64,000 nt of DNA from Lichenostomus cassidix. Its lineage: Eukaryota > Chordata > Aves > Passeriformes > Meliphagidae. Numbering within the stretch: position 1 is the stretch's first letter; each line of letters begins with the position of its first letter. Shown here piece after piece: positions 61,921-64,000 of this stretch. The notes under the pieces are model-generated. The model worked only from the letters and a program-made list of their open reading frames with translations. It did no database searches and was not told the origin of the DNA. A program made the translations under genes and the position numbers. The stretch spans positions 10,136,194-10,200,193 of the forward strand of contig CM039192.1 of NCBI GenBank assembly GCA_008360975.2, given 5' to 3'.

Positions 61921-61935
61921 TAGGGTTAGGGTTAG
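61921..61935 (+). repeat. Short interstitial telomere-like repeat
   Basis: TAGGGTTAGGGTTAG is 2.5 exact units of the vertebrate telomere repeat (TTAGGG), about 70 bases right of the CR1 fragment. It is short enough to arise by chance or slippage. Confidence 0.7.
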
Positions 61936-64000
61936 CTTACAACTACAACTGCAGAGTGACAGGGCGAAGAAGGGAGATTGGCTCCTTAATCCAGTATCTC
62001 TGAAAGAGGATGGAAAAAAATTTTGAACATGTTAAAATAATTCAAATTTCTGAAAATGCTCTGTTGAGTACTGAAAAACATGTAAAATTATTATTGCTCC
62101 CGAGGCAGCCTATAAATTTTATGACCATATTGACTGAATCCAAACATAAAATATTTTCTGCTTGGTTTTTAAAGCCATTGACAGATACAATAGACACCAC
62201 AAGCCAACTCTTAATCTTGGGTTTAAGATTTAGATTTGTTCTAGATGTTAGAATCAACCCTGGTTAGAATACATGATAGATTTCTATTCTAACAGAGAAA
62301 TATCCCCTCTTCAGAAGAAATCCCCTTCTTAAATCATCTAGTCTGTGACATCCCCTTAATCCCTTTATTTTTCTCGAATTTAGCATAAATACTTCCCTTT
62401 CTTACACCTCCATCTGTTTATTCTACTTTTTTGCCTTGGTTCCTGTCAATGATGCATGGAGCTCTGTTTTCAGTCAGAAGGGCATTAGCTAAAGCAGTAG
62501 TTTCCCAGAGCTGGTGCCAGAGGAGTAGACTGAATGTCTTGAGAATGGTGAAAGACATAAATATAGAGGGACACGTATTGATCTGTATGCATGCAGGAGT
62601 GGAGACGGATGGGTGGGTAGATGTACACTCACACAGACAAATAATACAGCCAGTGAATGTACATACACAGCTATTGGAAAAGTCGGAGAATTCTAAAATG
62701 CTCTCACTAATAGTCTGGTTAATGAATACAAATGCAGTGCAAACTCAAGCAAGCTTAGTGCTTACAATGGTTTGTTCCCAGGCATCTACAGAGTGGTAAG
62801 GAGGAGAATTAACATAGGATTATCATATTTTACACATAGACATACTTGCCAATCCTTTTAAGAATACTTTAAGGACAGATCTAGCGTCTAAGTATTTGGA
62901 AGTAAGAATCACTAAATATAGACTGTGCAAACCACTTAGCTATAATTCTTTTGAGTTACTTGCTGTATGACAGAACTGCATGTTCAGTTGATTTCTGCAT
63001 AATGAAATAAGCCATTTTAATTTTTAAATGTGGGAAGATAGTGGACTATAAGCTATCCTAAATATTTAAGAACACTTCATTTGATTAACTGAGCCATATT
63101 TGGCACTATGAGGAGCTGTCCACCACTCTAATGCTATCAAAAATTGGTTCTGAAAGTGAATGGTAAAAGAGATGCTGAGTTCCTCTAAAACAAGCTCTAC
63201 CTGAGTTTCGGGATTCAGCACATTTGTAAGGCACATTCCACAGATGTTGGAGGTTTTATGCAGGTACAATCAAGTATCTATAAAATCACCCAGCTGCATT
63301 ATGTAGTTGTCTGACAATGTGGGCTGTGGTTTCACCATCATTAATATCTGATCTATGTGCAATCAAAGCAGCCAGTGTAAATTTGATCTGACTAAAGGAT
63401 ACTTGGGTTAGCTCACATTATGCAGTTTGGGCTGGCTGTGGTAGGACAAACACTGTTTAATCTGGCATCAAGGCTACTGACACTTTTTTTTTTGAAGGAT
63501 GGCAGTGTGAGATTTTTCCGTAATGCGTCTTTGCATCTTGTGACCACAGTGCTTTTTATTTGATATTACTGATCTAAAACCATGTCTTTAGCAATTGTAA
63601 AATATATCCTTGGATACAGATCCTGTTAACAATATATAAAAAAGTCCTGTTTAAACGTGCTTAGTATTGTTTTTGTTGACCTGGATACAATAGTTGCTTT
63701 CTTTTTTAATTAATATTACCCAAATTACTTATTTACATAATTTAAGGTATACTTTTCAGATATGTTTCTGGGTAGTTTTTGGCATAGGAAAAAATAAGTT
63801 TGGAACACACAGGTGAGTAGAAAAAGTCTTATTTCTTCAACATTTTTAAACTGTATCATGGATGAAAGTTTGCTTAGTGATGCTGTGTCTTGAAGGATTT
63901 TGCTGTGTCATTTCTCACCTCTCTACCTCTTCAATGTGAAGGAGAGCAGGAAGGGAAATTAGGAAAGGGCTGAGCCAAAGTGTCAGAGACAGACAACGTA
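61936..64000. other. AT-rich non-coding stretch to the window end
   Basis: Frames at 62010-62267 (+), 62042-62257 (-), 62431-62799 (+) and 63066-63269 (-) overlap or stand alone without domains. A 10-T run lies at 63484-63493. No gene or repeat family is recognised. Confidence 0.5.

Noticed and set aside
1..64000. CRISPR arrays, bacterial operons, phage or insertion sequences
   Set aside because: Composition, CR1 fragments and lack of dense genes show vertebrate nuclear DNA; no regularly spaced repeats were seen.

Overview
The window looks like non-coding nuclear DNA of a bird. The clearest signs are two short CR1 LINE 3' tails (38294-38376 on +, 61793-61852 on -), the dominant bird retrotransposon, and both are cut off at the 5' side as usual in birds. 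There are also worn copies of old amniote repeats: MIR-like CORE-SINE pieces, and palindromic 'TTAAGCAC', 'GTGCTGAGCACC' and 'TTAGGTGCTAAATAC' sequences of a kind I remember as common in turtles and crocodilians. GT-rich and CA-rich low-complexity tracts of a sort common in bird genomes (16871-17030, 39324-39440) fit too. Repeat density is low and base composition is AT-rich throughout. I cannot name the species or the locus.

I found no protein-coding gene, tRNA or rRNA. The longest open frames are about 150-160 codons. They lie in the less AT-rich patches, match no family I recognise and lack a convincing exon structure. For 64 kb of sequence on both strands, frames of that length are expected by chance. 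The window is best read as a gene desert or the inside of a very large intron.

Layout. 1-7.3 kb is unremarkable AT-rich sequence, apart from an open patch ending in a polypurine stretch near the left edge. 7.3-10.1 kb holds a conserved-element candidate and a GC-richer patch. 10-31 kb is mostly featureless, with simple repeats, small duplications, hairpins and old transposon relics, plus conserved-element candidates at 18.5 and 28.4 kb. From about 31.5 kb to 58.9 kb the sequence more often looks constrained: mixed composition, retained CpGs, and dense homeodomain, POU and TCF-like words. Candidates lie at 31.5-32.1, 33.4-33.8, 37.4-37.7, 45.0-45.6, 46.25-46.9, 47.1-47.6, 53.9-55.4, 56.7-57.2, 57.3-57.5, 57.7-57.95 and 58.5-58.85 kb. 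A small CpG-island-like core sits at about 56.26-56.48 kb inside the densest cluster. This layout is typical of long-range regulatory DNA around a developmental gene outside the window. That is inference, because no alignment could be run.

I see no evidence of a new multi-gene system. The points most worth a check are the 53.9-57.2 kb cluster with its isolated CpG island, an exact 13-bp repeat spaced 100 bp apart, an 18-bp perfect palindrome, several hairpins, and the cluster of ancient repeat relics.
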